DNA of 64,000 nucleotides from Spirodela intermedia (lineage: Eukaryota; Streptophyta; Magnoliopsida; Alismatales; Araceae): contig LR746266.1 of assembly GCA_902729315.2 (NCBI GenBank), positions 5,152,259 through 5,216,258 on the forward strand, in the 5' to 3' direction. This document shows, piece by piece, positions 63,847 to 64,000 of the stretch. Each line of letters starts with the position of its first letter. The stretch's first letter is position 1. The notes beneath the pieces are model-generated. The model was not told the origin of the DNA, ran no database searches, and saw only the letters and a program-made list of their open reading frames with translations. Position numbers and translations under genes: made by a program.

Positions 63847-64000
63847 TACGGCGGAGGTTCGCCGGCGCCGTCATCGGCCGAAACCTCGGTCTTGTGATTC
63901 AGAAGACTCGCACCGACGAGATGGGTTGTCCTCGTACGATCGGAATTCTCCTTTTGCCGCTGAACCACTCGCCGGACTCTGCCGACGCGTGCCGGCAGTG

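Overview
The window is nuclear DNA of a flowering plant. The evidence is canonical GT-AG introns, plant-only gene families (DWF4-type P450, GRAS, TRM/DUF4378, CBM43-bearing GH17, plant RLK), abundant (GA/CT)n microsatellites and decayed LTR retrotransposons. Exon base composition is bimodal: the GH17, DWF4, SCL4 and BTB genes and exon 1 of the kinase are very GC-rich, while PGIC, DDM1 and SDH1 are not. With the DWF4 C-terminus this suggests a monocot or an early-diverging angiosperm, but I cannot name the species from sequence alone.

Layout. (1) 1-1940, minus: the 5' seven coding exons of cytosolic glucose-6-phosphate isomerase, running off the left edge. (2) 4122-10877, plus: a complete 15-exon DDM1-type SNF2 chromatin remodeller. 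(3) 11693-13753, minus: a 4-exon GH17 beta-1,3-glucanase with a C-terminal CBM43/X8 module. (4) 17938-20761, plus: an 8-exon CYP90B1/DWF4 (brassinosteroid C-22 hydroxylase). (5) 22058-29974, plus: a 16-exon mitochondrial succinate dehydrogenase flavoprotein with one apparent GC-AG intron. (6) 30820-34331, minus: a TRM-like DUF4378 protein. (7) 37852-39741, plus: an intronless GRAS protein of the SCL4/7 group. (8) 42252-45222, minus: a 6-exon membrane receptor-like kinase of the At4g34500 type. (9) 46644-49701, plus: a 2-exon BTB/POZ protein. (10) 51-61 kb: AT-rich repeat DNA with a decayed Ty1/copia element whose integrase region is split by a decayed Ty3/gypsy element, both on the minus strand. 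(11) 63.1-64 kb: a GC-rich, promoter-like edge with no gene I recognise.

The genes are independent single-copy-style plant genes and do not form a pathway cluster. Several neighbours are divergent (PGIC/DDM1, GH17/DWF4, TRM/SCL4, RLK/BTB) and share long intergenic regions carrying (GA/CT)n tracts and, in places, clusters of TGGGCC (site II) motifs.

Exon borders were set by hand from splice dinucleotides, reading-frame continuity and remembered family sequences. No alignment or expression data were available. I found no convincing new biological system. The most useful observations are the nested retrotransposons, the GC-AG intron, the concealed last exon of the glucanase, an out-of-phase 44-bp duplication in the TRM-like gene and upstream ORFs before SCL4.
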